In this document: positions 47,931 through 48,280 of the stretch, in pieces
How positions within the stretch are numbered: the stretch's first letter is position 1
Layout: each line of letters starts with the position of its first letter
From: a bacterium
Lineage (GTDB): Bacteria > UBA9089 > JASEIO01
Direction: 5' to 3'
Assembly (NCBI GenBank): GCA_030017475.1
Contig: JASEIO010000009.1
Coordinates: forward strand, 1 to 48,280
DNA length: 48,280 nt
Notes under the pieces: generated by a model
Database searches by the model: none
Seen by the model: the letters and a program-made list of their open reading frames with translations, nothing else
Told to the model about the DNA's origin: nothing
Made by a program: the position numbers and the translations under genes

Positions 47931-48280
47931 TGGATAAATCGCAAATTCAAGAAAGGACAAAGAAACTGCTTGAAAAAGCAGATAGACTAAAGGAATTTAC
48001 AAAAGGATTACAGGAACTCCTTACATCCTATGTGAATAGAGACGCAACAAAGAATTACCAAAGACTTATTCCAGATATAGGAAAATTTTATGGAGTCCCG
48101 CTTCCTATTTTGAGACTAATAGCTGCCGAGATAGGAAGATTTATTCAGAAAGAACCAACAGAAGCAAAACTTTTGTTAGAGACTATTTGGAACGAAGGTT
48201 CTTTTGAGGCAAGAGAGATAGCAGGGAAAAGTTTGGAGAAGTTTAGTCCAAAGAATCCAAAAATTTGTTTAGATTTTGTC
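47930..48280 (+). CDS. AlkD-like DNA alkylation repair / HEAT protein (5' part)
   Basis: The frame is open from ATG 47930 to the window edge (117 residues seen). After a helical start (LEKADRLKEFTKGLQELL) comes KNYQRLIPDIGKFYGVPLPI, LRLIAAEIGRF and LLLETIWNEGSFEAREIAGK, the pattern of AlkD-type HEAT-like repeat proteins. Those are alkyl-purine DNA glycosylases, or relatives of unknown role. Active-site residues lie further on and cannot be seen. There is no Shine-Dalgarno, and the frame stays open further upstream into the repeat, so the true start was perhaps replaced by the element remnant. Confidence 0.6.
   Translation, partial: MDKSQIQERTKKLLEKADRLKEFTKGLQELLTSYVNRDATKNYQRLIPDIGKFYGVPLPILRLIAAEIGRFIQKEPTEAKLLLETIWNEGSFEAREIAGKSLEKFSPKNPKICLDFV

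Overview
The window is an AT-rich bacterial chromosome segment from what looks like an uncultured, probably diderm lineage. Diderm hints are a PorV-like outer-membrane beta-barrel protein, a SurA-like lipoprotein and an exported pseudopilin apparatus. Other traits are seen mostly in Gram-positives and deep-branching bacteria: a large SRP RNA with an Alu domain, a SpoIID/LytB protein, and the gene order tadA - ffs - dnaX - ybaB. I cannot name the phylum from the sequence.

Layout. (1) 1-2060 is a degraded accessory zone: a HicA-like tail, a frameshifted zinc-finger/pRiA4b-ORF3-like gene, a frameshifted RHH antitoxin, a truncated RelE toxin, two small ORFs, and a minus-strand helix-turn-helix remnant. 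That remnant is repeated in inverted orientation near the right edge (47.8-47.9 kb). (2) 2095-5897: mfd overlapped by a SurA-N-like lipoprotein gene. (3) 16602 down to 5880 on the minus strand: a six-gene cluster with a 2024-residue exported beta-helix protein, PilV-, PilW- and PilX-type pseudopilins, a beta-propeller protein ending in a FlgD/T9SS-type domain, and a PorV-like protein. (4) 16.9-19.6 kb: an excisionase-type HTH gene, a HEAT-repeat protein, a 57-residue protein, pdxJ and a membrane protein. (5) 19.7-28.2 kb: D-aminoacylase, histone-deacetylase-like hydrolase, dCTP deaminase-like protein, Ste24-type M48 protease, purL and an N6-adenine DNA methyltransferase. (6) 28.2-47.5 kb: a long plus-strand housekeeping run of fusA2-type EF-G, yebC, ruvC, ruvA, ruvB, queH, ligA, DUF2905, spoIID-like, tgt, cimA, valS, tadA, a degenerate GspE/PilB, two tRNA-Ser genes, ffs, dnaX and ybaB, closed by a strong terminator. 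(7) The right edge has a small chimeric ORF and the start of an AlkD-like HEAT protein.

How the genes work together. Mfd, RuvABC, LigA and DnaX serve DNA repair, recombination and replication. QueH and Tgt serve queuosine; TadA, ValS, EF-G and the tRNA-Ser genes serve translation. The minus-strand cluster probably builds and exports one surface structure: the small pseudopilins could form a tip or base for the giant beta-helix protein, and PorV with the FlgD-like domain suggests a T9SS-like exit route.

The most unusual signals are: (a) the giant-protein pseudopilin cluster, in which PilX seems split into an N-terminal membrane gene and a giant exported gene; (b) short arrays of 7-bp tandem units scattered through the window, several lying inside the conserved genes mfd, queH, tgt and valS; (c) a GspE/PilB ATPase that has lost the catalytic Walker-B glutamate; and (d) promoters sitting directly on start codons, notably at mfd.
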